From Acidimicrobiia bacterium (GTDB lineage Bacteria > Actinomycetota > Acidimicrobiia > Spongiisociales > UBA5794), in NCBI GenBank assembly GCA_026985095.1, contig JALSQW010000009.1, positions 1-54,515 of the forward strand: a DNA stretch of 54,515 nt, read 5' to 3'. Below, piece after piece: positions 9,801 to 17,744 of this stretch. The translations under genes were made by a program, and so were the position numbers. The number at the start of each line of letters is the position of its first letter. Position 1 is the first letter of the stretch. Under the pieces are notes generated by a model. That model made no database searches. It had not been told where the DNA came from and saw nothing but the letters and a program-made list of their open reading frames with translations.

Positions 9801-10458
9801 GGAGCACCGGACGATCCGGGTCGAGGCGACGGAGGCGATGCTCGATGATGCCTTGCTGGGGGATCAGCGCCCGGATGTCCTCGTCGGCCAGGATCTCGAT
9901 CTTGTTGACCTCGTGGGAGGTACGGAACCCGTCGAAGAAGTGGAGGAACGGGACGCGGCTCTCCAGGGTGGCCATCTCGGCGATCAGCGCCAGATCATGA
10001 GCCTCCTGGACGGAACCGCTGGCGAGCATGGCGAAGCCGGTGGTGCGGGTGGCCATGACGTCGCTGTGGTCGCCGAAGATCGACAGGGCGTGGGTGGCGA
10101 CGGTCCGTGCCGCGACGTGGAAGACGGTCGGCAGGAGCTCGCCGGCGATCTTGAACATGTTGGGGATCATCAGGAGGAGGCCCTGAGAGGCGGTGAACGT
10201 CGTGGTGAGGGCTCCACCCTGGAGGGAACCGTGGACGGTGCCGGCGGCGCCGGCCTCCGACTGCATCTCGATGACCTTGGGGACGGTGCCCCACACGTTG
10301 GTGGCTCCGGCGTTGGCCCACGAGTCGGCGAGTTCGCCCATCGGTGAGGCCGGGGTGATGGGGTAGATGGAGATGACCTCGTTGGTGCGGAACGCGACCG
10401 ACGCGGCAGCCTCGTTGCCGTCGATCGTCACCATCTTCCGCGGGCCGTCGTCGCTCAT
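6865..10458 (-). CDS. nifJ: Pyruvate:ferredoxin (flavodoxin) oxidoreductase
   Basis: Single-chain 1197-residue enzyme, normal for the fused PFOR family, converting pyruvate and CoA to acetyl-CoA, CO2 and reduced ferredoxin. Domain order: N-terminal pyrimidine/TPP domain (IYPITPASPMGE), gamma domain, ferredoxin domain with CIDCARCAISCP and CTGCGVCVDVCP, then the C-terminal TPP domain with CAGCGETPYLKLL, ATGCSSIYGGNLPTTPW and GGDGWAYDIGFGGLDH. The last residues are an unusual His/Glu tail (EHHHHDHGEEEE). The ATG at 10458 has AAGGAGG about 8 bases upstream. It is the first gene of a likely PFOR, DHOD-like, fhs operon and lies 77 bp from a 37-bp repeat array. Confidence 0.97.
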   Translation of the reverse strand: MSDDGPRKMVTIDGNEAAASVAFRTNEVISIYPITPASPMGELADSWANAGATNVWGTVPKVIEMQSEAGAAGTVHGSLQGGALTTTFTASQGLLLMIPNMFKIAGELLPTVFHVAARTVATHALSIFGDHSDVMATRTTGFAMLASGSVQEAHDLALIAEMATLESRVPFLHFFDGFRTSHEVNKIEILADEDIRALIPQQGIIEHRLRRLDPDRPVLRGSAQNPDVFFQAREAVNPFYDRLPDIVLGAMDRFHSRVGRRYHLFDYVGAPDATEVIVMMGSGTGAAEETVAALNARGRKVGLVKVRLYRPYSAEAFVAALPATVETVAVLDRTKEPGALGEPLFQDVATAVVEETQAGRTSWPVPPRVIGGRYGLSSKEFTPAMAAAVFDEAAKDDPKRRFTVGIIDDVTHRSLAVDPDFDTGLRAKHRAVFYGLGSDGTVGANKNSVKIVGEHTDMYAQGYFVYDSRKAGSVTVSHLRFDDRPISATYLITDANFVACHQFEFMSKMDVLRLATEGATFLLNSPYPADEVWDRLPVEAQRQIIDKKLRFFVVDAYDVAKAAGLGVRINTVMQTCFFALSEVLPVDRAIDAIKTAIAKSYGKFGDVVLEKNYQAVDGALAGLTEVTVPAEATSTVHLRQPVPAYAPDFVKRVTAMMLEGRGDLLPVSAMPVDGTFPTGTTQYEKRSIAREIPIFDPEICIDCARCAISCPHAAIRMKVFEPTALEGAPETFRSKPFKSRELEGFFMTIQVAPDDCTGCGVCVDVCPAKSKEQVKHKAINMEPKDPHLAVERANWDYFLTIPDPDPAEVRLDTVKGSQMMEPLFEFSGACAGCGETPYLKLLTQMLGDRMLVANATGCSSIYGGNLPTTPWRANDEGRGPAWANSLFEDNAEYGLGMRLALDQEIAEARRLVGELLPQLGEGLVTALLEADQSTYEGIQLQRKHVAELDERLASMESPEARRLASISGALVRKSVWIIGGDGWAYDIGFGGLDHALASGLDINILVLDTEVYSNTGGQASKATPRGAVAKFAAGGKPTPKKDLGQIAMAYENVYVAHVALGANNMQTVKAFAEAESYEGPSIVIAYSTCIAHGIDMSKSLSHQKELVDSGYWPLYRFDPRRIDVDQHPFHLDSRKPKIPFAEVAAKEARYAMLRRSDPERAEVLLELAQDDIDERWELYEQFAEIEHHHHDHGEEEE

Positions 10459-10535
10459 GGTGGGGACCTCCTTCGGGAGCCTCCATCGTACGACGTGCAC
10501 CACCCGCCGGGTACAGGACCATCGGCCCTTCGTCG

Positions 10536-10666
10536 AACCCAGGGTTCACCACCCCCCAAAAGGGGGTTCCCCAACCCAGGGTTCACCACCCCCCAAAAGG
10601 GGCATCCCCAACCCAGGGTTCACCACCCCCCAAAAGGGGGTTCCCCAACCCAGGGTTCACCACACC
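10536..10666 (+). repeat. 37-bp tandem repeat array A (AAAA-loop subtype), 3.5 copies
   Basis: Three full units at 10536, 10573 and 10610 and a 20-bp partial unit at 10647, at an exact 37-bp period with no spacers. Each unit begins AACCCAGGGTTCACCAC, then has a CCCC-AAAA-GGGG hairpin core and ends in CCCC. The middle unit differs by only two or three bases. It lies between the pspA stop and the PFOR start, both minus strand, and would be in any PFOR leader transcribed from further upstream. I see no coding function in it. Confidence 0.93.
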
Positions 10667-10698
10667 ATGCCGAGGTCGAGACCCGGCAGGGAGGCGGC

Positions 10699-11457
10699 TC
10701 AGGCCTCGGTGGCTTCCGCTTCGCCGGTGGACGTGTCGGTCGATCCGCCGAGACCGAGCTCCCGCTTGAGCTCCTCGAGCTTGGCGTCGGCCTGCGCGAC
10801 GTTGATGGCTTCGCGCAACTCGGCCTCGGCGCCCTCGGGCGTCGCCTCGTGCAACTCGGCACGGGCCATGGCTTCGGACTTCCGCTGCTCGATCTTCTCC
10901 TCGACCTTGTCGAGCGACGGGAGTTGGTCCTCCATCGTCGAGGACATCGACTGCACCGCCTGGTTGACGGCCTCCTGCATCTTCGCCTGCTGCAACGAGC
11001 CGAGAAGCTCCATCCGCTTGGCCGACAGCTCCTGCAGCCGCATGGCGTTGGACTGGACCGCCTCCTTCGCCTGCTCCGCCTGATCGGTGGCGACCTCGTA
11101 CTGCTGCTTGAGTGAGTTCAGGTTGTTCTCCGCGGCCTGGAGCTTCATGGCGATCGCCTGCGCGGCCTTCGTCCACTTCTCCTGGGCCGCCACGTCGCCG
11201 GCGGCTTTCGCGTCCTCCGCCTTCAGCAACGCCTGCTTTGCCATCTCCCTCGCCTCACCGACGTCTTCGGCCGCCTTCTCGATCTTCGCTTCGAGTTGGG
11301 TGCGATGAGCGATCACCTTGGCGGCCTGGTTGCGGAGCTGTTGGTCGCGCTTCTTCGCTTCGTCGATCGCCGCCTGGATCTCGATCTCGGGATCCATGGC
11401 CTTCTCGGCGGACGACTTGAACAGGGCCTTGAGGTACGCCCAGATACGCTTGAACAT
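10699..11457 (-). CDS. pspA: PspA/IM30 (ESCRT-III-like) family protein
   Basis: 252 residues, almost entirely Ala/Glu/Lys/Gln-rich heptad helix: MFKRIWAYLKALFKSSAEKAMDPE at the amphipathic N-terminus, followed by a coiled coil to about residue 225 and a short acidic Ser/Thr tail. This is the plan of PspA/IM30/Vipp1 membrane-remodelling proteins that protect the cytoplasmic membrane under stress. The downstream position behind a TPM-like membrane protein on the same strand (78 bp gap) suggests a membrane-stress module. The length is typical for the family. Confidence 0.88.
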   Translation of the reverse strand: MFKRIWAYLKALFKSSAEKAMDPEIEIQAAIDEAKKRDQQLRNQAAKVIAHRTQLEAKIEKAAEDVGEAREMAKQALLKAEDAKAAGDVAAQEKWTKAAQAIAMKLQAAENNLNSLKQQYEVATDQAEQAKEAVQSNAMRLQELSAKRMELLGSLQQAKMQEAVNQAVQSMSSTMEDQLPSLDKVEEKIEQRKSEAMARAELHEATPEGAEAELREAINVAQADAKLEELKRELGLGGSTDTSTGEAEATEA

Positions 11458-11535
11458 GGCGGAGATTCCCCTCCTCGACGATGCGTTGACCCTCGATTGT
11501 AGAGGCCGCCATCGGAGACGACGATCGCCGGGGCA

Positions 11536-12636
11536 TCAACGGCGGCGGCGACCTCCTCCGCGCATCCGGGTCGACGACCGCGTCCTGGTGCGCGTCGTGC
11601 TGCGGGATCGACCCACCCGACCGCCGGAACGCATCCCGGGGAACCGCGAACGCCGCCCGCCGCCCATCATCATCCCGGCCGCGCCGATCAAGATGTTCAT
11701 CAGGTCCGGGCTCGTGTACGAGCTGCGACGGGCCGGACGACGGTACGGTGCCGGCCGCGCTCGGGTGCCGGCCGGCACGGCGGGGGCGACCACAGGCTCG
11801 GGCTCCGGTGGCTCCGGCTTCGGCGGGATCGGTTGCCCGTCGAGGACGGCGTCGGCAGCGTCGAGTTCCCAGATCGCCTCGTCGAGACGGGTCGACAGCT
11901 CGAGGAGACGCTGAGGTGTCGAGACCTCTCCGAGCGCGGCGTTCACCTCGGTGTAGGTGGCACTGGCGCGTTCGTAGAACTCGCGGGCCTGCTCGTTCCC
12001 AGACAGGGAGATCTCGGCATCGAGGTCGATGATGTCGTTGGCGACGGCGTCGAGCTGCTCCTGCACCTTCCGTTTCGCCTCGTCGAGACGGGTCGCGGCG
12101 GCCTCGGCGGTTCTTCTGCTCCCGCGCCAGACGACGAACGCGACCACGGCGATGAGGCCGACGATCACCACCGCGAGCACGCCGATCCCTGATCCTCCCG
12201 ACGACGTCGGCTGCACCGCACCGACCGGGGCGCCGATGAGGGTGGCAACGAACCGTTCGACCACCTCGGTATCCGACCGGCCGTCGAGTGCGGCATCGGT
12301 GGCGGAGTCGAGCTGCTCGTTCGTGTACACGTCGCCGTCGGACGCCCAACCTACGGTGTCGGGGGCGACGACGAAGATGGTGCCGGCGCCGATGCGATCG
12401 AGGACCGCATCGGCGAAGGTCGTGGCCCCGCCCGGCGGTTCGTCGGCGAGCACGACGACACCGAGCCTGCCTCCCGCCGCCCGTGCGTCGGCGACGGCGG
12501 CGCCCACGGCTCCGACATCGACCGAGGCGCCGGGCTCCACGTAGAACCCCTGGTCGGCGACATCGGAGGCGACCTGGTCGGGCGAGGCAGCCGCCAACAG
12601 CAGGACGGCAACGAGAGCGACGATGGTGATGCGCAT
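11536..12636 (-). CDS. TPM-like domain membrane protein
   Basis: 366 residues. An N-terminal signal/anchor (MRITIVALVAVLLLAAA) precedes a mature domain of about 110 residues (QGFYVEPG...LGVVVLADEP...GTIFVVAPDTVG) resembling TPM-type domains. A second membrane segment (GIGVLAVVIVGLIAVVAFVVW) lies near residue 160, followed by a coiled-coil helical region, a Pro/Glu-rich linker and an Arg/Gly/Ser-rich tail ending GGGRRRR. The domain assignment is moderate. The ATG at 12636 lies 11 bp after the proline dehydrogenase stop with little Shine-Dalgarno, and a TAACCT box lies 8 bases upstream. Its neighbour pspA supports a membrane-associated role. Confidence 0.72.
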   Translation of the reverse strand: MRITIVALVAVLLLAAASPDQVASDVADQGFYVEPGASVDVGAVGAAVADARAAGGRLGVVVLADEPPGGATTFADAVLDRIGAGTIFVVAPDTVGWASDGDVYTNEQLDSATDAALDGRSDTEVVERFVATLIGAPVGAVQPTSSGGSGIGVLAVVIVGLIAVVAFVVWRGSRRTAEAAATRLDEAKRKVQEQLDAVANDIIDLDAEISLSGNEQAREFYERASATYTEVNAALGEVSTPQRLLELSTRLDEAIWELDAADAVLDGQPIPPKPEPPEPEPVVAPAVPAGTRARPAPYRRPARRSSYTSPDLMNILIGAAGMMMGGGRRSRFPGMRSGGRVGRSRSTTRTRTRSSTRMRGGGRRRR

Positions 12637-12647
12637 CAGGGACAAGG

Positions 12648-13562
12648 TTACCGACCCACCGCCGCCCGCAGGAAGAACACGAGGTTGGCCGGCCGTTCGG
12701 CGAGCCGACGGGTCAGATACGGGTACCAGGCCGAACCGTACGGCACGTACACCCGCAGGTGGTGGTCCCGGCGAACCAACCGGTCCTGAAGGTCCCGCCG
12801 GACCCCGTACAGCATCTGGAACTCCCATGGCTCCTCACGTTCGGCGGCCAGTTCGATCGCCAACGCGATCCGGTCGTCGTCGTGGGTGGCGATCGCAGGT
12901 CGCACCTGCGGGCTGGCCATGAGGACTCGCAGGAGCCGATCGAAGGCGGCATCGACGTCTTCTCTGCGCTGGTAGGCCACGTCCGGCGATTCGGCATAGG
13001 CGCCTTTGCAGAGCCGGATGTGGCCGCCGAGGGGGATGAGCCGATCCAGGTCGGCCCGGCTGCGATGCAGATATGCCTGCACGGCGATGCCGAGATTGCC
13101 GAGCTCGCTCTGGACCGTCTCGTAGGCCACGATGGTCGCTTCGGTATAGCGACTCTCCTCCATGTCCACCGTCACCGTGGTGTCCGTCGCTGCAGCCCGC
13201 TTGGCGAGCTCACGCAGCGAGTCCGTCGCGAGCCCGTCGTCGAGACCGAGGCCGAGTTGGGTGAGCTTGACCGAGATGTTGGCGTCGAGACCCTCGGCGG
13301 CGATCCGATCGAGACAGGAGAGGTAATCGTCCTTGGCGGCGAGCGCTTCGGCCCGGTCGGACACATGTTCACCGAGGTGGTCGAGGGAGACGAGCCGACC
13401 TTCGCGGTTGAGCCTGGCAGCGACGGCGGCTGCCTGGTCGAGGGTCTCTCCGGCGACGAAGCGATGCGACAGCCGACGTCCGGCGCCGGTGTCGGTGAGG
13501 AGCTTGCGCACCGGCGCACGGTCGGTCACCGCCAGCAGCGCCCTGCCGACCGCGGAGCTCAT
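12648..13562 (-). CDS. Proline dehydrogenase, monofunctional
   Basis: FAD-dependent oxidation of L-proline to pyrroline-5-carboxylate. 304 residues, the normal size of the short monofunctional PRODH. Typical barrel and active-site elements are ISVKLTQLGLGLD, TVDMEESRYTE, VQAYLHRSRADLDRL, RLCKGAYAES, FQMLYGVRRDLQDRLV and the C-terminal YPYLTRRLAERPANLVFF, which carries the substrate-binding Arg residues. No P5C dehydrogenase domain is fused and none is in the window. Its ATG overlaps the proC stop (ATGA), so the oxidising and reducing enzymes of the proline/P5C pair are translationally coupled. Confidence 0.94.
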   Translation of the reverse strand: MSSAVGRALLAVTDRAPVRKLLTDTGAGRRLSHRFVAGETLDQAAAVAARLNREGRLVSLDHLGEHVSDRAEALAAKDDYLSCLDRIAAEGLDANISVKLTQLGLGLDDGLATDSLRELAKRAAATDTTVTVDMEESRYTEATIVAYETVQSELGNLGIAVQAYLHRSRADLDRLIPLGGHIRLCKGAYAESPDVAYQRREDVDAAFDRLLRVLMASPQVRPAIATHDDDRIALAIELAAEREEPWEFQMLYGVRRDLQDRLVRRDHHLRVYVPYGSAWYPYLTRRLAERPANLVFFLRAAVGR

Positions 13563-14386
13563 CGCGGGCGCTCCTCGCCTCGGGCGATGGCACCGAGCTC
13601 ACGGGAGCGGGCGGCGGCAGCCCGGATGGCATCCTCCATCAAGGCCCGGAACCCCCCTTCCTCGAGGACGTGCATGGCTGCGGCGGTGGTCCCCCCCGGT
13701 GACGTGACCTCGCCTCGAAGGCGGAACGCCGACTTGCCGGACTCGGACAACAGCCGCCCCGCACCACGCAGCGTCTGGTGGACCAGCATCTCCGCGGCGT
13801 GGTGCGGGAGTCCTTCGCGGATGGCTGCTTCGGTCATCGCCTCTGCGAGGAGGAACACGTAGGCGGGACCGGTCCCCGATACGGCGGTGACGGCGTCGAG
13901 GAGATCCTCCGACAGGCCGATGGTGCGACCCACCGCCCCGAGGACGGCTTCGGCCTTCTCGCGGGCGTCGTCGGTGGCGTGGGTCCCACTGCAGTAGGCG
14001 GTCATGCCCTCGTCGACGGCCGACGGAGTGTTCGGCATCGCCCGGATGATGGGCACGTGAGGCATGGCGGCCTCGAAGACCGCCAACGGGACTCCGGCGG
14101 CGAGCGAGACGACGACCTGTTCGGGAGTGACGACACCGGCGACCTGATCGAGGAGGGCAGCGACGTCCTTGGGCTTGACGGCAACGACGACGACGTCCCG
14201 CCCGGTGGCGGCCTCCGCCGCGTCGAGGACGGTGCGGATACCGGTGAGGTGCTCGGCGTGCTCTGCTTGTTCGGCACGACGTGCGGCCATCACGATGTCG
14301 TCTGGCCGCCATCCCGCCCGGAGCAGGCCCCCGGCGAGGATGGTCCCCATCGCTCCGGATCCCAGGATCGCAACGGTCGGTTCCAT
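13559..14386 (-). CDS. proC: Pyrroline-5-carboxylate reductase
   Basis: NAD(P)H-dependent last step of proline synthesis. 275 residues, usual length. The Rossmann motif is VAILGSGAMGTILAGGLL, the central strands are VVVVAVKP and IIRAMPNTPSAV, and the dimerisation/active region SGTGPAYVFLLAEAMTEAA precedes LRGEVTSPGGTTAAAM. The start ATG lies 6 bases after a TAACCT -10 box with no Shine-Dalgarno, so the message is probably leaderless. It is followed directly by proline dehydrogenase. Confidence 0.96.
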   Translation of the reverse strand: MEPTVAILGSGAMGTILAGGLLRAGWRPDDIVMAARRAEQAEHAEHLTGIRTVLDAAEAATGRDVVVVAVKPKDVAALLDQVAGVVTPEQVVVSLAAGVPLAVFEAAMPHVPIIRAMPNTPSAVDEGMTAYCSGTHATDDAREKAEAVLGAVGRTIGLSEDLLDAVTAVSGTGPAYVFLLAEAMTEAAIREGLPHHAAEMLVHQTLRGAGRLLSESGKSAFRLRGEVTSPGGTTAAAMHVLEEGGFRALMEDAIRAAAARSRELGAIARGEERPR

Positions 14387-14392
14387 CGGCTC

Positions 14393-14398
14393 AGGTTA
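14393..14398 (-). promoter_or_regulatory. -10 box (TAACCT) of proC, leaderless layout
   Basis: TAACCT on the minus strand ends 6 bases before the proC ATG. That spacing puts transcription start at or next to the A of the start codon. No ribosome-binding site is present between them. Confidence 0.55.
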
Positions 14399-14516
14399 TC
14401 GCGGAACGGGCATGCATCCCCTGGGCGCTCGGACGCTCGGTGTCCACATCGGGGCTGGGTCCGGTTCCTGTCGGAGGCTCGAGGCATGGTGTGACCCATG
14501 ACCGACCACGGGGAGC

Positions 14517-15071
14517 TCAGCCGTCATGGCGCGCCAACGCCGCGGCGAACGAGCGAGAAGCCTCCGGTGCGTAGGCGACGAGGAGGACCTCCTCGAGGGC
14601 GCCGGGATGTCCGACGGCCCAGTCGACGACGGCGTCGACGATGACGGCGGTCGCCTCGCGGAGCGGATACCCGAAGATGCCCGCCGAGATGGCCGGCAGC
14701 GCGACGCGGGAAGCGCCGATCCTCGCCGACGCGTCGAGGGCGGCGTGGACCGCGGCTCGGAGCCGAGCGGCGTTGTCGGCACCGGATCGGTAGCGGGGGC
14801 CCACGACGTGGATCACGTGGCCTGCCGCGAGCTCGCCGCCGGTGGTGATCGCCGCCTCCCCGGGGTGGAGGGGGCCGTGCTGGGCGACCCACCGGCGGGA
14901 AGCCTCGACGAGCTCCTGTCCGGCCGCGCGGGCGATGGCGGCCGCGACCCCGCCGCCATGGGCGAGATGTTCGTTGGCGGCGTTGACGATCACGTCGACG
15001 TCGAGGGCGGTGATGTCGCCGTCGACGACGGCGACCGTCGTTCCGCCAACCCGTACAACGGCGTCCGTCAT
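14517..15071 (-). CDS. Macro-domain protein, O-acetyl-ADP-ribose deacetylase type
   Basis: 184 residues forming one complete macro domain: GDITALDVDVIVNAANEHLAHGGGVAAAIARAAG at the N-terminus, then GEAAITTGGELAAGHVIHVVGPRY, then ALPAISAGIFGYPLREA, the ADP-ribose-binding loops. Proteins of this group remove acetyl or ADP-ribosyl groups from ADP-ribose adducts; the precise substrate is unknown. It overlaps the murI stop by the ATGA arrangement. The 130 bp between this gene and proC hold nothing I can identify besides the proC -10 box. Confidence 0.9.
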   Translation of the reverse strand: MTDAVVRVGGTTVAVVDGDITALDVDVIVNAANEHLAHGGGVAAAIARAAGQELVEASRRWVAQHGPLHPGEAAITTGGELAAGHVIHVVGPRYRSGADNAARLRAAVHAALDASARIGASRVALPAISAGIFGYPLREATAVIVDAVVDWAVGHPGALEEVLLVAYAPEASRSFAAALARHDG

Positions 15072-15835
15072 GAGGCGGTCACCTTCGCGGCGCCGGCGAA
15101 CTGGGGCGTCAACCGGCGGAGCTGCTGGGCGAACCGCTCAGGATCCCCGGTGGTCACGAACCGGAGTGGGCCCGCCGGGGCCGCCGGCAGGAGCATGGCG
15201 ACCCTGCGAGCCACCGCGGCGGCGGGATCGACGATGGTGACGCCGTCCCCCGCGACGGCGGCGATGTCGGTGGCGAGGAACGAGTAGTGGGTGCAGCCGA
15301 GCACGATGGTGTCGACGCCGCGGTCCACCAACGGCCCCACGTAGGCGGAGACGAGCTGCCGCGCCCGAAGATCGTCGCCGTCCTCGACGGCGGTCGCCAG
15401 ACCGGGACAGGCGCGGGCGACGACGGCGACCGTCGACGCGTGCCGATCCACGACCGAGGCGAACAGGGTGCCCTGGAAGGTGGCTTCGGTGGCGAGGACC
15501 CCGATCGCTCGGGTGCGGGTGGAGGCAGCGGCGGGCTTCACCGCAGGTTCCATACCGACGAAGGCGATCTCCGGGAACCGCCTCCGTAGGTGGTGGAGCG
15601 CGGCCGCCGAGGCGCTGTTGCAGGCAACGACGACGAGCGCGGCTCCCGCGTCGACGAGGAGCGCCGTCACCGCCTCGGCACGCCGTCGCACGTCGACGAG
15701 CGAGCGTTCACCGTACGGGGCGTGAGCCTGATCGGCGACGTACGTGATGGCGGCGTCGGGGAGGAGCCGTCTGATCTCTGCGAGCACCGACAGTCCGCCG
15801 ACTCCCGAGTCGAAGACGCCGATGGAACCGATCAT
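15068..15835 (-). CDS. murI: Glutamate racemase
   Basis: Supplies D-glutamate for peptidoglycan. 255 residues, family-typical. The N-terminal IGVFDSGVGGLSVLAEIRRLLP contains the Asp-Ser pair. The two catalytic cysteines lie in VVACNSASA (about residue 72) and VLGCTHYSFLA (about residue 180). It lies one base downstream of the metX stop and overlaps the macro-domain gene, so metX, murI and the macro-domain gene form a tight run. Confidence 0.96.
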   Translation of the reverse strand: MIGSIGVFDSGVGGLSVLAEIRRLLPDAAITYVADQAHAPYGERSLVDVRRRAEAVTALLVDAGAALVVVACNSASAAALHHLRRRFPEIAFVGMEPAVKPAAASTRTRAIGVLATEATFQGTLFASVVDRHASTVAVVARACPGLATAVEDGDDLRARQLVSAYVGPLVDRGVDTIVLGCTHYSFLATDIAAVAGDGVTIVDPAAAVARRVAMLLPAAPAGPLRFVTTGDPERFAQQLRRLTPQFAGAAKVTAS

Positions 15836-15836
15836 G

Positions 15837-17000
15837 TCACCCGTGCCAGGGTCGGGTCAGCGTGTCGACGAGATGGGGGGAGAACAACTCGGGTTCGAGG
15901 AGGAACGAGTCGTGGCCCTTCTCCGAGTGCACGGTGATCCGACGGTGCGGGACCCCGGCGGCCTTCAGTTTGCGAGCCAGGTCCTCCTGCTCGTCGGGGT
16001 AGTAGCAGACGTCCGAATCGATCGAGAACAGCATGTACCGCTGCGCCTTGCAGGCGATGAACGCCTCGACGACGTCATCCACCTCAGCCTCGTCGACGAG
16101 GTCGTAGGTCTGCCAGGCCTCCATGATCCGCAGGTAACTGTTGGCGTCGAAGCGCCGAACGAACTTGTTGCCTTGGTGCCACATGTAGGACTCCAGGGGC
16201 GTCCGCACCCCGTAGGTCCCGGGACCTTCCCCGGGCGCAGGAACCTCGGCCCGGGCACGCTCCTCCATCGCAGCGAGCGACACGAAGGTCTTGTGGCCGA
16301 TCATGCGAGCGAGCCGGAGCCCGGCGACGGGCCCTTCGGTGCCGTAGTAGTCGCCTCCGGCGAATGCGGGGTCGTTCTGGATCGCGACGATCTGCTCGAA
16401 GTTGTGGATCTGATGGAGGGCCGTCGTGCGGTATCCCGATGCGATGGGGATGACCAAGCGCACGCGGTGTGGGTAGCGGGTGGCCAGGGAGAGGGCGAGC
16501 ATGCCGCCGGTGGATGCGCCGACGACGGCGTGGAGGCGTTCGATGCCGAGATGATCGAGGAGCCGCATCTGCACGTCCACCATGTCGGCGAAGGTGACCG
16601 ACGGGAACGCGGACCCGTATGGTCGGCCGGTGACGGGATCGAGTGAGGAGGGTCCGGTGCTCCCGTAGCACCCGCCCAGGTAGTTGGCCGACACGACGAA
16701 GAAGCGATCGGTGTCGAGAGCCTCGCCCGGCCCGATGAACCGATCCCACCATCCGCGTTGGCATTCGTCGGTCCATTCGACGCCCAGTCCGGGAACGGCC
16801 TGGTTGTAGCCGGCGGCGTGTTGACTGCCGGTGAGGGCGTGGAACACCAAGATGGCGTTCGAGGCTTCGGCGTCGAGTTCGCCGTAGGTCTCGTAGGCGA
16901 CGGTCACCTCCGAGAGGGTCTGGCCCGACCGGAGCACGAACGGCTCGTCGTCCGAACCGAACGTGAAGAACCTGGTTTCTACGGGTCCGATGCCGGACAT
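15837..17000 (-). CDS. metX: Homoserine O-acetyltransferase
   Basis: Acyl transfer to homoserine in methionine synthesis. 387 residues, usual for MetX. The alpha/beta-hydrolase core shows VFHALTGSQHAAG, SANYLGGCYGSTGPSSLDP, the nucleophile elbow VVGASTGGMLAL (Ser near 147), Asp in SIDSDVCYYPDEQ and His in EKGHDSFLLEPE. The elbow reads GASTGG where many MetX have GGSMGG. The product could be the acetyl or succinyl ester; the acetyl form is expected from the overall family. The next enzyme, MetY, is not in the window. Confidence 0.92.
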   Translation of the reverse strand: MSGIGPVETRFFTFGSDDEPFVLRSGQTLSEVTVAYETYGELDAEASNAILVFHALTGSQHAAGYNQAVPGLGVEWTDECQRGWWDRFIGPGEALDTDRFFVVSANYLGGCYGSTGPSSLDPVTGRPYGSAFPSVTFADMVDVQMRLLDHLGIERLHAVVGASTGGMLALSLATRYPHRVRLVIPIASGYRTTALHQIHNFEQIVAIQNDPAFAGGDYYGTEGPVAGLRLARMIGHKTFVSLAAMEERARAEVPAPGEGPGTYGVRTPLESYMWHQGNKFVRRFDANSYLRIMEAWQTYDLVDEAEVDDVVEAFIACKAQRYMLFSIDSDVCYYPDEQEDLARKLKAAGVPHRRITVHSEKGHDSFLLEPELFSPHLVDTLTRPWHG

Positions 17001-17027
17001 CGGTGTGCCTCCGTTCGCCGAGCGGCC

Positions 17028-17033
17028 AGGCTA
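17028..17033 (-). promoter_or_regulatory. Candidate -10 box (TAGCCT) of metX
   Basis: TAGCCT on the minus strand, 27 bases before the metX ATG, leaving a short leader that contains GGAGG at a normal distance. This is a led promoter, unlike several leaderless ones in the window. Confidence 0.4.
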
Positions 17034-17067
17034 GCGAGGTGACGCGGCCGATCCCCGCAGGCCGGGG

Positions 17068-17583
17068 TCACCGCAGGTACGGAACCCCGTAGCGGTCGCG
17101 GTGGGCGATCTCGCTCAGCGGTTTCCTGCCACCCCATCGAGCGGGGCGAGCGTCCGGCGCGGGGTAACCGAGCGCGACGGCGTAGCGGCACCGGCTCCCG
17201 GCCGGGAGCTCCAGGACGTGGTGGGCCTGGTTCTCCCGATGGAGCGTGATCGGACACGATCCGACGCCGATCGAGGCTGCGGCGAGCATGATGTTCTGGG
17301 CCATCCGTCCGGTGTCGAACTCGTATCCGTCCGGCTCTTGAACGAGGGCGACGGTGACCGGCGCGTGGCGGATCGGATCGGTGTAGTCCCCGCAGGCAGC
17401 GAGGCGCTGCCGTTGATCGGGATCGGCGACGACGACGATCGCCCAGTTCTGACGGTTCTTCGAGCTTCCCGTCCACCTCGCGGCCTCGAGGATCTGCTCG
17501 AGGTCGCCGGCCGCCAGCGGCTCGTCCCGGTAGTTGCGGATGGCCCGCAGATGGAGGATGTGCTCGTAGCAGTCGTCGTGCAT
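17068..17583 (-). CDS. Nitroreductase family protein
   Basis: 171 residues with nitroreductase FMN-binding features: the N-terminal LRAIRNYRDEPL, ILEAARWTGSSKNRQNWAIVVV, a central GRMAQNIMLAAASIGVGSCPITL and the C-terminal VALGYPAP. The physiological substrate is unknown. The ATG at 17583 was chosen because any further in-frame extension would run into the 37-bp repeat array B and give repeat-derived residues. A TACGCT box ends 8 bases before the ATG, so the leader would be very short. Confidence 0.87.
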   Translation of the reverse strand: MHDDCYEHILHLRAIRNYRDEPLAAGDLEQILEAARWTGSSKNRQNWAIVVVADPDQRQRLAACGDYTDPIRHAPVTVALVQEPDGYEFDTGRMAQNIMLAAASIGVGSCPITLHRENQAHHVLELPAGSRCRYAVALGYPAPDARPARWGGRKPLSEIAHRDRYGVPYLR

Positions 17584-17616
17584 GATCGCCCAGCGTACCG
17601 CCTCCCCGGACCGCCC

Positions 17617-17705
17617 AACCCAGGGTTCGCCACACCCCTCCAGGGGGCTCCACAACCCAGGGTTCGCCACACCCCTCCAGGGGGTTCACCAACCCTGGGT
17701 TCGCC
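17617..17705 (+). repeat. 37-bp tandem repeat array B (TCCA-loop subtype), 2.4 copies
   Basis: Units at 17617 and 17654 plus a 15-bp partial at 17691, with the same exact 37-bp period as arrays A and C. Units begin AACCCAGGGTTCGCCACA and carry a CCCC-TCCA-GGGG hairpin core. In the final partial unit the first block reads AACCCTGGGTT, one base from the others. It fills most of the gap between the nitroreductase start and the DUF559 stop. Confidence 0.9.
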
Positions 17706-17744
17706 GTACATGGGGAGGACGGGGGTGCGGACAGGTTGGACCGG

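Noticed and set aside
17583-17670. Longer N-terminus for the nitroreductase
   Set aside because: The extension is translated 37-bp repeat, and the family start matches the ATG at 17583.
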